This document shows positions 10,583-19,429 of a stretch of 64,000 nt of DNA, piece after piece. The first letter of the stretch is position 1. The number at the start of each line of letters is the position of its first letter. The stretch is from the NCBI RefSeq assembly GCF_022601735.1, contig NZ_JAKUMM010000010.1, positions 62,001-126,000 on the forward strand. The letters are read 5' to 3'. The DNA comes from Atopomonas sediminilitoris (GTDB lineage: Bacteria; Pseudomonadota; Gammaproteobacteria; Pseudomonadales; Pseudomonadaceae). Made by a program: the position numbers and the translations under genes. Under the pieces are notes generated by a model that saw nothing but the letters and a program-made list of their open reading frames with translations, was not told the origin of the DNA and made no database searches.

Positions 10583-11362
10583 ATGGAACTGCGTTATCTG
10601 CTGAAAATGTTTTTATTGCCGCCCGGCGGTTTGCTGCTGGGCTTGCTCTTGGCGTGGCTGTTGCGTAGCCGTTGGCCGCGATTGGCCAATGCTGTGTTTG
10701 CCGTGAGCCTGCTTGGCCTGCTGGCGATGGCCGCGCCGGCGGTGGTGCAGTGGCAAGCGCAGCTGTTAGAGCGCGAGCCGGCGCTGGATTGGCAAAGCGA
10801 TTGGGCGAAACAGGCGCAGACCATTGTGGTGCTCGGTGGTGGGCGTGAGCGCGCTGATCCGGGCTGGGGTGGCGATGTGCCTAGCCTGTATGCCGCTGAA
10901 CGCCTGCATTACGCCGCGCGTTTAGCCAAAGCCAGTGGTTTGCCGGTGCTTGCCAGTGGTGGTTTGCATTTTGGCCAGCCGCCCAGTGAAGCCGCCTTGG
11001 CTGGCGAGATGCTGGCCGACTTTGGCGTGCCGCTACGCTGGCAAGAAGAACAAAGCCGCACAACGTGGGAAAACGCGGTTTACAGTGCGCCGTTGCTTAA
11101 AGCCGAAGGCATTAAGCGCGTCGTGCTGGTCACGCAGGCGTGGCACATGCCGCGCGCCCGTTGGTGTTTTGAACAGCAAGGTTTCGAGGTGATCAGTGCG
11201 CCGATGGGCTTTATGAGCGCAGCACACGGACGCCCCGGTGGTGGTTGGGCGCCCGAGGGCAAAGCGCTGTGGCAAAGCCAAGCGCTATTTAATGAATGGG
11301 TTGGCTTGCTGCTGTACCCGTGGCTTTACGCAGAAGCCAGTTCCGCTTTAGTAACGCGCTGA
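10583..11362 (+). CDS. elyC: ElyC/SanA/YdcF-type envelope protein (DUF218)
   Basis: The start is taken at ATG 10583 (MELRYLLKMFLLPPGG), giving 259 residues. Two N-terminal membrane helices (about residues 8-27 and 35-54) precede a periplasmic DUF218 domain with TIVVLGGGRE, the VLASGG motif, SRTTWENA and LVTQAWHMPRA. The two-helix layout is that of ElyC, an envelope protein linked in E. coli to peptidoglycan and lipid-carrier metabolism, rather than single-helix SanA. Its last 37 bases overlap the end of lnt on the opposite strand. The gene symbol is by likeness only. Confidence 0.7.
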   Translation: MELRYLLKMFLLPPGGLLLGLLLAWLLRSRWPRLANAVFAVSLLGLLAMAAPAVVQWQAQLLEREPALDWQSDWAKQAQTIVVLGGGRERADPGWGGDVPSLYAAERLHYAARLAKASGLPVLASGGLHFGQPPSEAALAGEMLADFGVPLRWQEEQSRTTWENAVYSAPLLKAEGIKRVVLVTQAWHMPRARWCFEQQGFEVISAPMGFMSAAHGRPGGGWAPEGKALWQSQALFNEWVGLLLYPWLYAEASSALVTR

Positions 11363-12855
11363 CGCTGCCAAATAGCCAGTGCTGCCAGTAACAGGCAGAG
11401 TGTCAGCAGTGGCCAGCTCTGCCAGCGCAAATAGGGCGTTAGCCCTTGCACGGGCTGCACGCTGCCGCGCAACACGCCTTGCTCGAAGGCTGGTAAGCGG
11501 CTGCTGATACGGCCGTCGGGGCTAATGAAAGCGGTAACGCCGGTGTTGGTGGCGCGCAGCATCCAGCGATTGGCTTCCAGTGCGCGCATCTGTGCCATTT
11601 GCAGGTGTTGCAGCGGGCCGATGGAGTCGCCGAACCAGGCATCGTTGCTGACGGTGAGCAGCACACTGCTGTCGGCGGCGAGGCGCGCGGCAAAGTCGGG
11701 GTACACCACTTCATAGCAAATGTAGCTGGCGAACTGTAAGCCTTGCGCTTCCAGCAGGCTCTGCGCGTCGCCGCCGCGAGAGAAGTTGCTCATGGGCAGG
11801 TCGAAGAAGCTGATCAGGCCGCGTAACCAGTCTTCTAACGGGACGTATTCGCCAAAGGGCACCAGCTTTTGCTTCAAATAAGTGCCTTCGCCATTGCCCA
11901 GTACGGTGATGCCATTGAAGTAGCGCCAACCGTGCGGTGCAGCCTCGCGCAGCGGAATGCCGGTGATGAGCGCGCGTTGGCTTTGGTTCATCAGTTGATC
12001 CAGCTCGCTTAAGTAGTCTTCGGCGTATTCGCGCAGGATGGGCACGGCGGTTTCCGGCCAGACGATGATGTCGGCCTGCTCGTCGAGACTCAGATCACGG
12101 TACAGGCGCAGCGTACGGGTCAGCTCTTCCGGCTGCCATTTCAGCGCTTGGTTGATATTGCCCTGCACTAGGCTGACCTTTACCGGCTCACCTAGCGGGG
12201 TGGTCCAGCTTAGGCTGCCAGCCAGCACGGCACCCAGCCACGGTAAGCTCAATAAGCCAGCCATGGCAAAGCGTGTGGGGGTGTCGTGACGCGTGGTGAA
12301 CAATTCGGCAAAACAGGCGGCGCTTAAGGTGATGGCAAAGGAAATCAGCCAAACACCGCCGACTGGCGCCAAGCCGGCCAGCGGGCCATCCAGTTGGCTG
12401 TAGCCTAAGTACAACCACGGAAAGCCGGTTAAGAACCAGCCGCGAAAGATTTCGCCCAGCGTCCAGCAGGCGGCAAAAATCAGCGGGTTAAGCAGGCCGG
12501 GTGACTGGCGCAACCAGCGCGCCCACACGTAAGCGGGCAGGGCAAAAAACAGCGCCACGCCGGCGCAAAACGCCAGTGTTAGTCCGCCGGCCAATAACGG
12601 TGATGCGGCGCCGTAATCGTGAATGCTGACGTAAATCCAGCCGGTGCCGGTAAGAAATGCGCCGAGGCCGAAGCTCCAGCCGCGCTGCAGGGCTTGGTGG
12701 GGCGTGAGGTTTTGCAGCAGTAAATAAAGTAGGCCGGTGATCAGCAGTGCGATCGGCCAAATATCGAAAGGCGCTAACGCCAGCGGCGTGCAAGCGCCGA
12801 CGAGCAGGGCCAGCAAGTGACCGGCCCAGCCCGGCTTAACAAAACGGCGCAGCAT
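11326..12855 (-). CDS. lnt: Apolipoprotein N-acyltransferase
   Basis: The start MLRRFVKPGW at 12855 gives 509 residues, the normal size. Six or so membrane helices fill the first 200 residues; the periplasmic nitrilase domain follows with the catalytic triad regions WPETAVP (Glu), KLVPFGEYVP (Lys) and YICYEVVYPD (Cys). Lnt adds the third acyl chain to the N-terminal cysteine of lipoproteins, needed for their sorting by Lol; substrates in this window include LptE, DolP, LpoA and BamE. It directly follows corC (7 bases), a pairing common in proteobacteria. Confidence 0.95.
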   Translation of the reverse strand: MLRRFVKPGWAGHLLALLVGACTPLALAPFDIWPIALLITGLLYLLLQNLTPHQALQRGWSFGLGAFLTGTGWIYVSIHDYGAASPLLAGGLTLAFCAGVALFFALPAYVWARWLRQSPGLLNPLIFAACWTLGEIFRGWFLTGFPWLYLGYSQLDGPLAGLAPVGGVWLISFAITLSAACFAELFTTRHDTPTRFAMAGLLSLPWLGAVLAGSLSWTTPLGEPVKVSLVQGNINQALKWQPEELTRTLRLYRDLSLDEQADIIVWPETAVPILREYAEDYLSELDQLMNQSQRALITGIPLREAAPHGWRYFNGITVLGNGEGTYLKQKLVPFGEYVPLEDWLRGLISFFDLPMSNFSRGGDAQSLLEAQGLQFASYICYEVVYPDFAARLAADSSVLLTVSNDAWFGDSIGPLQHLQMAQMRALEANRWMLRATNTGVTAFISPDGRISSRLPAFEQGVLRGSVQPVQGLTPYLRWQSWPLLTLCLLLAALAIWQRQRVTKAELASA

Positions 12856-12862
12856 AGAAACC

Positions 12863-13702
12863 TCAGTTGGCGTTGCCCGGTGTGACGCGCAGCAGGTGAA
12901 TGCGACGGCTATCAGCGTGCAAAATGCGGAAGCGGAAACCGTGGATTTCGACCACCTCGTTGCGCTTAGGCAGGTGGCCAAAGTGGTTCATCACCAAGCC
13001 GCCGATGGTGTCGAAGTCTTCTTCGGAGAATTCGGTCTCGAAGAATTCGTTGAAGTCTTCGATCGGGGTGAGTGCTTTGACGATGCAATCGCCGCTGGGG
13101 AGCGGCTTGACGTAGCTGTCTTCGGCGACGTCGTGCTCGTCTTCGATCTCACCGACGATTTGCTCAAGCACGTCTTCAATAGTGACTAAGCCGGCCACGC
13201 CGCCGTATTCGTCAATCACGATGGCCATGTGATTGCGTGTGGTGCGGAAGTCTTTCAGCAGCACGTTTAAGCGCTTGGATTCCGGCACAAAGGTGGCGGG
13301 GCGCAGTAAGTCCTTGAGGTTAAATTCCTCTTCAGGCTTAAGCACCAAAGGCAGCAAGTCTTTAGCCAGCAGGATGCCCAGCACTTCATCATTGCTGTCG
13401 CCAACAATGGGGTAGCGTGAGTGCGCGGTTTCGAGCACGCCTGGGAGAAACTCGCGCGGGGTTTGACCCGCCTTGATGGTGGTCATCTGCGAGCGCGGCA
13501 CCATGATGTCGCGCACTTGCAGATCCGACACTTGAATAGCGCCTTCGACAATCGACAACGCTTCGCTGTCGAGGAGCTTGTTGTGATGGGCTTCGTGGAG
13601 CAGTTCAAGTAGCTCCTGACGACTCTTGGGCTCGTGGGCAAAAGACTGCATCAACTTGTTCAGCCAGGACTTCTGCCCGTTGCTCGATCGCTCTTCGCTC
13701 AT
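12863..13702 (-). CDS. corC: CBS-domain protein CorC/YbeX
   Basis: The 279-residue protein has no membrane helix. After a short helical N-terminus it carries two CBS repeats (from VRDIMVPRSQMTTI and from ATFVPESKRLNVLLKDFRTTRNHMAIVIDEYGG) and then the CorC/HlyC domain (DFNEFFETEFSEEDFDTIGGLVMNHFGHLPKR, RRIHLLRV). CorC is linked to magnesium/cobalt efflux, and YbeX in E. coli to ribosome metabolism; which applies here cannot be told from sequence. It stands 7 bases after ybeY and 7 before lnt in the ybeZYX-lnt unit. Confidence 0.92.
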   Translation of the reverse strand: MSEERSSNGQKSWLNKLMQSFAHEPKSRQELLELLHEAHHNKLLDSEALSIVEGAIQVSDLQVRDIMVPRSQMTTIKAGQTPREFLPGVLETAHSRYPIVGDSNDEVLGILLAKDLLPLVLKPEEEFNLKDLLRPATFVPESKRLNVLLKDFRTTRNHMAIVIDEYGGVAGLVTIEDVLEQIVGEIEDEHDVAEDSYVKPLPSGDCIVKALTPIEDFNEFFETEFSEEDFDTIGGLVMNHFGHLPKRNEVVEIHGFRFRILHADSRRIHLLRVTPGNAN

Positions 13703-13709
13703 CGTGGTG

Positions 13710-14165
13710 TCACTCTTCCTCGTGGTAGGGATCAGGGTAGCCGAGTTCTGCTAGCAGCTGGCGTTCCAGCGCTTCCATCACCTCGGCGTCGCCGTCATCA
13801 ATATGGTCGTAGCCCAGCAGGTGTAGGCAGCCATGGATGACCATGTGCGCCCAGTGGGCTTCGACAGTTTTTTGTTGCTCGCCCGCTTCACGCAAGACCA
13901 CCGGCGCACAAATGGCCAAGTCGCCCAGTAGCGGTAGGTTGAGCTCTGCGGGTAAGTCGGCGGGAAAGGACAATACGTTGGTGGCGTAGTCCTTGTGGCG
14001 ATAGGTGTTGTTGAGTTCGCGACCTTCGTCGGTGTCGACGATACGGATGGCTAGCTCGGTGTCTTCGCGCTCGCGCAGGGCAATGCTGCACCAGCGTTCA
14101 AATTGCTCGGGGCTCGGCACGCCGCTGTCATCGCAGGCAACCTCGACATCCACTATCAGGCTCAT
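13710..14165 (-). CDS. ybeY: Endoribonuclease YbeY
   Basis: The 151-residue protein contains the family's zinc motif H-x3-H-x5-H as [11 protein letters not shown] and the upstream [20 protein letters not shown] signature. YbeY acts in 16S rRNA 3'-end maturation and 70S quality control. Its ATG overlaps the ybeZ stop by four bases (ATGA), so the two are translationally coupled. Order and size match E. coli and Pseudomonas. Confidence 0.95.
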   Translation of the reverse strand: MSLIVDVEVACDDSGVPSPEQFERWCSIALREREDTELAIRIVDTDEGRELNNTYRHKDYATNVLSFPADLPAELNLPLLGDLAICAPVVLREAGEQQKTVEAHWAHMVIHGCLHLLGYDHIDDGDAEVMEALERQLLAELGYPDPYHEEE

Positions 14166-15166
14166 GCTTGGGGTGTCTCGGGCTTGTGGCGGCGTGGCGC
14201 GGGTTTGTCTTCATAGGCCTCGTAGGCCTCAACAATGCGCTGCACCAGCGGGTGGCGTACCACATCCTTCGGGCGGAAGTGGGTAAAACCAATGCCTGGT
14301 ACGTTATCCAGCACGTTGACCACATGGGCGAGGCCTGAACGGGTACCGCGAGGCAGGTCGACCTGAGTGATGTCGCCGGTAATGACCGCGGTCGAGCCAA
14401 AACCGATACGGGTGAGGAACATTTTCATTTGTTCCACCGTGGTGTTTTGGCTTTCGTCCAAAATAATGAAGCTGTTGTTGAGGGTGCGGCCGCGCATGTA
14501 GGCCAGTGGCGCGACTTCAATCACGTTGCGCTCAATCAGCTTGCTGACATGCTCAAAGCCCAGCATTTCGTAGAGCGCGTCGTACAGAGGGCGCAGGTAC
14601 GGATCGATTTTTTGCGCCAAATCGCCGGGCAAGAAGCCGAGTTTTTCACCCGCCTCAACCGCCGGGCGCACCAACAAAATGCGGCGGATCTGTTCGCGCT
14701 CTAGTGCATCCACGGCGCAGGCCACGGCGAGATAGGTTTTGCCTGTGCCGGCGGGGCCAATGCCGAAGTTGATGTCGTGGTCTTGAATCGACTTCACGTA
14801 CTTCTGCTGGTTGGCGCCGCGGGGGCGAATGTGTGCCTTGCGTGTCTTTAGGGTGATCGGCGCGCCCTCGCTGGGCTCGTCGAGGTCTTCTAAGGCCGAC
14901 TCTTGCAGGTACAAATGCACAATCGCAGGGGTGAGTTCGGTGCCGTTACGGGTTTCGCGGTACAGACGCTTGATCAGGCGTTCAGCCGCCTTGATGTGCT
15001 CGTCTGGGCCTTCCAGATCAAAAGCGGTGCCGTGGTTGGCAATGCGAATGTTGAGGCGCTTTTCAATTTGCTGCAGGTTCTCATTGAGTTGGCCGCACAA
15101 ATTGGCGAAGCGTTGGGCATCGCTGGCGTCCAGCGTGAACTGCAAGGAGGAGAGTTGACTGTTCAA
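14162..15166 (-). CDS. ybeZ: PhoH-like ATPase YbeZ
   Basis: The core is a PhoH-family P-loop ATPase: Walker A GPAGTGKT, Walker [10 protein letters not shown], then [17 protein letters not shown]. An N-terminal KH-like part ([24 protein letters not shown]) precedes it. The partner YbeY is encoded next, and the two act together in rRNA processing. The start is uncertain: no ATG is available. TTG at 15166 (334 residues) fits the family's usual N-terminus; in-frame TTG at 15208, with GGGG five bases upstream, would add 14 residues, and TTG at 15235 more still. The gene follows miaB. Confidence 0.9.
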   Translation of the reverse strand: MNSQLSSLQFTLDASDAQRFANLCGQLNENLQQIEKRLNIRIANHGTAFDLEGPDEHIKAAERLIKRLYRETRNGTELTPAIVHLYLQESALEDLDEPSEGAPITLKTRKAHIRPRGANQQKYVKSIQDHDINFGIGPAGTGKTYLAVACAVDALEREQIRRILLVRPAVEAGEKLGFLPGDLAQKIDPYLRPLYDALYEMLGFEHVSKLIERNVIEVAPLAYMRGRTLNNSFIILDESQNTTVEQMKMFLTRIGFGSTAVITGDITQVDLPRGTRSGLAHVVNVLDNVPGIGFTHFRPKDVVRHPLVQRIVEAYEAYEDKPAPRRHKPETPQA

Positions 15167-15258
15167 AGTAATGACATGGGCCGCAGAGCGGCGGGGACAT
15201 GGTGGCAAGAATACCCCGCGCACGCCGCGATGCAAAGCGGCGCGCGCGGGGTGCGACG

Positions 15259-16587
15259 TTATGACAACAGCGTGCCGCGCAATGAGTGCGGCATGGCTTC
15301 TTCGATGCTGACCTTGACGAACTGGCCGATCAGGCGCGGGTTGTCGCTGCGGAAATTGACCACGCGGTTGTTATCGGTGCGGCCCTGCAGCATGCCTGGG
15401 TCTTTCTTGGAATAGTCGGTAACCAGAATGCGCTGTTCGGTGCCGACCATGCGGCGGCTGATCTCAAAGCCTTGCTGATTCAGACGGCCTTGCAGAATTT
15501 GCAGGCGCTGCTTCTTGACGTCGTCTGGGGTGTCGTCGATGAGATCTGACGCGGGCGTGCCTGGGCGGGCGCTGTAAACGAAGGAGTAAGAAAAGTCGAA
15601 ACCTACGTCCTCCACCAGCTTCATGGTCTGCTCGAAGTCTTTTTCGGTCTCGCCGGGGAAGCCGATGATGAAGTCAGAGCTGATGCAGATATTCGGTACG
15701 GCGGCCTTGAGTTTGCGGATCTTGGATTTGTACTCAAGCACCGTATGGTTGCGCTTCATGGCGGCCAGTACGCGGTCGGAGCCGGACTGAACAGGCAGGT
15801 GCAAATGCGCTACGAGTTCCGGAACTTCGGCGTGCGCTTGGATCAGGCTGTCCGAGAATTCCACCGGATGGCTGGTGGTGTAACGAATGCGTTCGATGCC
15901 GTCGATGGCGGCAATGGTGCGGACCAGTTCGGCCAGATCGGCCGTGGTGCCGCCGTGGGTTTCGGCGCGGTAGGCGTTGACGTTCTGGCCCAGTAGGGTG
16001 ACTTCGCGCACGCCGTTTTCAGCCAAGTGCAGCACTTCGGCCAAGACGTCATCGAACGGACGGCTGACTTCCTCGCCGCGGGTGTAAGGCACTACGCAGA
16101 AGGTGCAGTACTTGCTGCAGCCTTCCATGATCGAAACGAACGCGGTCGGGCCGTCGACGCGTGGCTCGGGGAGGCGGTCAAACTTCTCGATTTCGGGGAA
16201 GCTGACATCGACTTGCGCGCTGCCGGTGCTGCGCGCCGCGTCGATCATCTCGGGCAGACGGTGCAGGGTTTGCGGGCCAAACACGACGTCGACAAAGGGT
16301 GCGCGCTCGCGCAGGGCGGCGCCTTCTTGGCTGGCGACGCAGCCGCCGACGCCAATCACCAAGTCGGGGTTCTTTTGCTTCAGTGGTCGCCAGCGGCCGA
16401 GCTCGGAGAAGACTTTTTCTTGCGCCTTCTCACGAATCGAACAGGTGTTAAGCAGAATGACATCGGCTTCGTCAGGGTTTTCCGTCAGCTCCATGGCGCC
16501 GTGTTCGCCAAGTAGGTCCGCCATGCGCGATGAGTCGTATTCGTTCATCTGGCAGCCGTGGGTCTGGATATAAAGTTTCTTTGCCAT
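15259..16587 (-). CDS. miaB: tRNA-2-methylthio-N6-dimethylallyladenosine synthase MiaB
   Basis: The 442-residue protein shows the methylthiotransferase N-terminal domain ([32 protein letters not shown]; three Cys for the auxiliary cluster), the radical SAM motif CSKYCTFC within [19 protein letters not shown], and a C-terminal TRAM domain. MiaB adds the methylthio group to i6A37 of tRNAs reading UNN codons. It heads the miaB-ybeZ-ybeY-corC-lnt run on the minus strand and is divergent from the DUF1820 gene. Confidence 0.97.
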   Translation of the reverse strand: MAKKLYIQTHGCQMNEYDSSRMADLLGEHGAMELTENPDEADVILLNTCSIREKAQEKVFSELGRWRPLKQKNPDLVIGVGGCVASQEGAALRERAPFVDVVFGPQTLHRLPEMIDAARSTGSAQVDVSFPEIEKFDRLPEPRVDGPTAFVSIMEGCSKYCTFCVVPYTRGEEVSRPFDDVLAEVLHLAENGVREVTLLGQNVNAYRAETHGGTTADLAELVRTIAAIDGIERIRYTTSHPVEFSDSLIQAHAEVPELVAHLHLPVQSGSDRVLAAMKRNHTVLEYKSKIRKLKAAVPNICISSDFIIGFPGETEKDFEQTMKLVEDVGFDFSYSFVYSARPGTPASDLIDDTPDDVKKQRLQILQGRLNQQGFEISRRMVGTEQRILVTDYSKKDPGMLQGRTDNNRVVNFRSDNPRLIGQFVKVSIEEAMPHSLRGTLLS

Positions 16588-16718
16588 AGTGTGTTGGAAA
16601 GCCGCAGGTCAAGACTGAACCGCGCATTATAAGGATGCTGGTCGCTGCTTCCTAGCGCCGGTTGTCTCGGCTTTGTTATCCTCGCCGCCCTTTTAGTGTG
16701 TGGGTGCGCGGTAACGCC

Positions 16719-17048
16719 ATGAGTCAGGCAGAGACAACAATTTATCGGGTGATTTTTCAAAACCAAGGCCAGGTGTTTGAAATGTACGCGCGGCAAGTCT
16801 TTCAGAGCGATCTGTGGGGCTTTCTAGAGATTGAAGAGTTTGTCTTCGGCGAGCGTTCGCAATTACTGGTTGATCCTGCCGAAGAAAAGCTCAAAGCGCA
16901 GTTTGAAGGCGTGCAGCGCAGCTATGTGCCGCTCAATGCGGTGGTGCGTATTGATGAGGTTGAACGCTTGGGCGTGGCGAAGATCAGTGAGGCGAAGGGC
17001 AATGTGATGCCTTTTCCCATGCCGGCACCGAGTGGCGACCGCAGTTAG
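16719..17048 (+). CDS. DUF1820 family protein
   Basis: The start ATG at 16719 (MSQAETTIYRVIFQNQGQ) gives 109 residues. The sequence YRVIFQNQGQVFEMYARQVFQSDLWGFLEIEEFVFGE, then LNAVVRIDEVERLGVAKI, is that of a small soluble family found beside miaB in Pseudomonas and relatives. The strand-rich pattern suggests a small beta barrel, but its function is unknown to me. It ends in a strong bidirectional terminator shared with the aldo/keto reductase gene. Confidence 0.82.
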   Translation: MSQAETTIYRVIFQNQGQVFEMYARQVFQSDLWGFLEIEEFVFGERSQLLVDPAEEKLKAQFEGVQRSYVPLNAVVRIDEVERLGVAKISEAKGNVMPFPMPAPSGDRS

Positions 17049-17070
17049 TAGCGGGCTGCGGCGTTTAAAT

Positions 17071-17102
17071 AAAGGCCTTATCGCTGTGCGATAAGGCCTT
17101 TT
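17071..17102. terminator. Bidirectional rho-independent terminator
   Basis: A perfect 13-bp stem (AAAGGCCTTATCG paired with its complement) has the 5-base loop CTGTG. A and T runs flank it on either side, so it can stop the DUF1820 transcript rightward and the tas transcript leftward. Confidence 0.9.
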
Positions 17103-17105
17103 GCG

Positions 17106-18146
17106 TTATGGCGCGGGATTTGGTTGTTGGCGGTGGATGGTTTCAATGCCCTGCAAAACCTCTTCGCTAAATTGGAGCTCGGAGCTGGCGAGGTTGCTTT
17201 CCAGTTGCTGGAGGTTGGTGGCGCCGATGATGTTGCTGGTGACAAAGGTACGACTGGTGACATAAGCCAGCGCCATTTGAGCAGGGTCGAGATTGTGTTC
17301 TTGAGCTAGGGCGGTATAGCGGGCGCAAGCGAGTTCGGCTTCAGGGTTGGTGTAGCGCTGAAAGCGAGTGAATAAAGACAGGCGCGCGCCTGTGGGGCGG
17401 GCCCCGTTGAGGTATTTGCCGCTCAGAACGCCAAAGGCTAGGGGAGAATAAGCCAGTAGGCCGAGTTGTTCGCGTTGCGCGATTTCCGCAAGGCCGACCT
17501 CAAAGGTGCGGTTAAGCAGGTTGTACGGATTTTGAATGCTCACCGCGCGCGGCCATTGGTGTTGCTCGGCGAGATGTAGGTAGCGCATAGCGCCCCAAGG
17601 TGTTTCGTTGGAGAGGCCGATGTGGCGGATTTTGCCACTGTCGACGTGGCGCTGTAAGGCTTCGAGGGTGTCTTCGATGGCGGTACATTCTTCCGCAGGT
17701 TGGTGCTGGTACCCGAGTTGGCCGAAAAAATTGGTGCTACGGTCGGGCCAGTGCAGTTGATAAAGATCGATGTAGTCGGTTTGTAAGCGTTTGAGGCTGG
17801 CGTCTAAGGCGGCGTCGATGTGCTGGCGATTCAGGCGCGGTTGTCCGTCGCGAATGTAGTTCAGCCAGTTGCCGGGGCCGGCAACCTTGCTGGCAATAAC
17901 CCACTGCTCGCGGCCACCGCGTTGCTGTAAGTAGTTGCCAATTATTTGCTCGGTGCTGCCGTAGGTCTCGCTGCGCGGCGGTACGGGGTACATTTCTGCC
18001 GTGTCGATAAAATTGATACCGTAGGTCTTGGCGCAGTCAATTTGGGCAAAGGCTTCGCTTTGAGTGTTCTGTTCGCCCCAGGTCATGCTGCCAAGGCATA
18101 GGCTGCTAACGTTGAGTGGGGTGCGGCCTAATGGGCGTTGTTGCAT
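17106..18146 (-). CDS. tas: Aldo/keto reductase, Tas type
   Basis: The 346-residue protein has the aldo/keto reductase tetrad at D48, Y53 (DTAEMY), K87 (IASKVAG) and H132 (YQLHWPDR), with the NADPH-binding end GATNLQQLESNL. The stretch after the active-site Tyr (PVPPRSETYGSTEQIIG) and the YQHQPAEECTAIEDTLEAL insert are typical of E. coli Tas. Its physiological substrate is not known. A strong AAGGAG lies 7 bases before the ATG. It stands alone, divergent from rplM. Confidence 0.85.
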   Translation of the reverse strand: MQQRPLGRTPLNVSSLCLGSMTWGEQNTQSEAFAQIDCAKTYGINFIDTAEMYPVPPRSETYGSTEQIIGNYLQQRGGREQWVIASKVAGPGNWLNYIRDGQPRLNRQHIDAALDASLKRLQTDYIDLYQLHWPDRSTNFFGQLGYQHQPAEECTAIEDTLEALQRHVDSGKIRHIGLSNETPWGAMRYLHLAEQHQWPRAVSIQNPYNLLNRTFEVGLAEIAQREQLGLLAYSPLAFGVLSGKYLNGARPTGARLSLFTRFQRYTNPEAELACARYTALAQEHNLDPAQMALAYVTSRTFVTSNIIGATNLQQLESNLASSELQFSEEVLQGIETIHRQQPNPAP

Positions 18147-18182
18147 GAGAATCTCCTTGTTTTGCTTGAATTTCTCGCTGAG

Positions 18183-18222
18183 CTAGGCATAATGCCGCAG
18201 CTTTTCGGCGGGGGATGCCTAG
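18183..18222. repeat. Nested inverted repeat in the tas-rplM divergent spacer
   Basis: CTAGGCAT at 18183-18190 and ATGCCTAG at 18215-18222 are exact complements; inside them GCCG (18194-18197) faces CGGC (18206-18209). The element lies 37 bases upstream of the tas start. It could be an operator or a leader hairpin for tas. No T run follows on either side, so a terminator is unlikely. Confidence 0.45.
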
Positions 18223-18295
18223 CCTGCCGAGTATTTGCCCAGTACTGACGCTCGACCCGAGCCCCACTTTGGTGCGTTAGTCCGAGGCTGCATGC

Positions 18296-18324
18296 TTGTA
18301 TTGATGAGCACTGTCCAGTAAGAT
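18296..18324 (+). promoter_or_regulatory. Candidate promoter of rplM-rpsI
   Basis: TTGTAT and TAAGAT stand 17 bases apart and would start transcription about 35 bases before the rplM ATG. The boxes match the sigma-70 consensus only in part (3 of 6 and 4 of 6), so this is a tentative call. Confidence 0.3.
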
Positions 18325-18326
18325 GT

Positions 18327-18348
18327 GCCGCCCTGAATTCGTGGCGGC
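18327..18348 (+). promoter_or_regulatory. Leader hairpin before rplM
   Basis: GCCGCC (18327-18332) pairs with GGCGGC (18343-18348) around a 10-base loop holding GAATTC. It lies just upstream of the ribosome site TTGAGG. L13 controls its own operon in E. coli through the mRNA leader; whether this hairpin does that here is inference. Confidence 0.35.
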
Positions 18349-18364
18349 CCTTGAGGCTATTTAG

Positions 18365-18793
18365 ATGAAAACTTTTTCTGCAAAACCGGAAACGGTCAAG
18401 CGCGACTGGTTTGTAGTCGACGCTGAAGGTCAGACCCTGGGTCGTTTGGCCACCGAAATTGCTATGCGTCTGCGTGGCAAGCACAAGCCTGAGTACACTC
18501 CTCACGTTGATACTGGCGATTACATCGTCGTTATCAATGCTGAAAAAGTACGCGTGACCGGTGCTAAGACCAGCGACAAGATTTACTACCATCACAGCGG
18601 CTTCCCAGGTGGCATTAAGTCGATCAGCTTTGAAAAGTTGATTGAGCGTGCTCCTGAGCGTGTGATCGAAACTGCGGTTAAGGGCATGCTGCCGAAGAAC
18701 CCGCTGGGTCGCGCCATGTACCGTAAGCTGAAAGTGTACGCAGGTGTTGATCACCCGCATACCGCTCAGCAGCCCCAAGAACTGAAGTTTTAA
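18365..18793 (+). CDS. rplM: 50S ribosomal protein L13
   Basis: The 142 residues match the L13 family over their full length ([39 protein letters not shown]-type strand, [13 protein letters not shown] near the end). TTGAGG lies 8 bases before the ATG. It is co-transcribed with rpsI 15 bases downstream, the arrangement found throughout proteobacteria. Confidence 0.98.
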   Translation: MKTFSAKPETVKRDWFVVDAEGQTLGRLATEIAMRLRGKHKPEYTPHVDTGDYIVVINAEKVRVTGAKTSDKIYYHHSGFPGGIKSISFEKLIERAPERVIETAVKGMLPKNPLGRAMYRKLKVYAGVDHPHTAQQPQELKF

Positions 18794-18808
18794 CGGAGTA
18801 GGTTGATT

Positions 18809-19201
18809 ATGTCGGCGACTCAAAACTACGGCACTGGCCGTCGTAAGACCGCTACCGCTCGCGTCTTCCTGCGTCCGGGTACCGGTAACATTCGCATCAA
18901 TAACCGCTCTTTGGAGCAGTTCTTCGGTCGCGAAACTGCTCGCATGGTTGTTCGTCAGCCGCTCGAGTTGACTGAGAACACTGAAAAGTTCGATATCGTG
19001 GTCACCGTTGCTGGTGGTGGTATCTCCGGTCAAGCCGGTGCTATCCGTCACGGTATCACTCGCGCTCTGATCGAGTACGACGAGACCCTGCGCGCTTCGC
19101 TGCGTAAGGCTGGTTACGTAACTCGCGATGCTCGTGAGGTTGAACGTAAGAAGGTTGGTCTGCGTAAAGCGCGTAAGCGTCCGCAGTTCTCTAAGCGTTA
19201 A
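18809..19201 (+). CDS. rpsI: 30S ribosomal protein S9
   Basis: The ATG at 18809 gives 130 residues, the normal size; TTG at 18803 is in frame but lies in the ribosome-site spacing. [19 protein letters not shown] at the start and the basic tail [12 protein letters not shown], which reaches the P-site tRNA, are diagnostic of S9. It is the second gene of the rplM operon and is followed by a terminator. Confidence 0.98.
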   Translation: MSATQNYGTGRRKTATARVFLRPGTGNIRINNRSLEQFFGRETARMVVRQPLELTENTEKFDIVVTVAGGGISGQAGAIRHGITRALIEYDETLRASLRKAGYVTRDAREVERKKVGLRKARKRPQFSKR

Positions 19202-19220
19202 TTCGCTGCCTTCAACAAAA

Positions 19221-19250
19221 GCGCCCAAAGCTTGTCTTTGGGCGTTTTTG
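19221..19250 (+). terminator. Rho-independent terminator after rpsI
   Basis: CGCCCAAAG (19222-19230) pairs with CTTTGGGCG (19236-19244) around the loop CTTGT and is followed by TTTTT. It ends the rplM-rpsI unit. Confidence 0.92.
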
Positions 19251-19429
19251 TTTGCGTTGAAAAAAAGATTTAACCGCTCTGTGGCGCATGTTTGCGTCGA
19301 GTGCGGTTGGTCTTCACCTTGCGAAAAACAGGGGTTTTCTTTACCATGCCTCGGTTTTTTGGGCAGTTGTTCCCAACCCGATTAGACTCTGTAAAAGGGT
19401 CACGTAAAGCCGATGGGGAGACACATATA

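Noticed and set aside
18128..19228. A 366-codon open frame on the minus strand across rplM and rpsI
   Set aside because: It is the exact antisense of two highly conserved ribosomal protein genes, has no ribosome site or recognisable domain, and arises from codon bias of the real genes.
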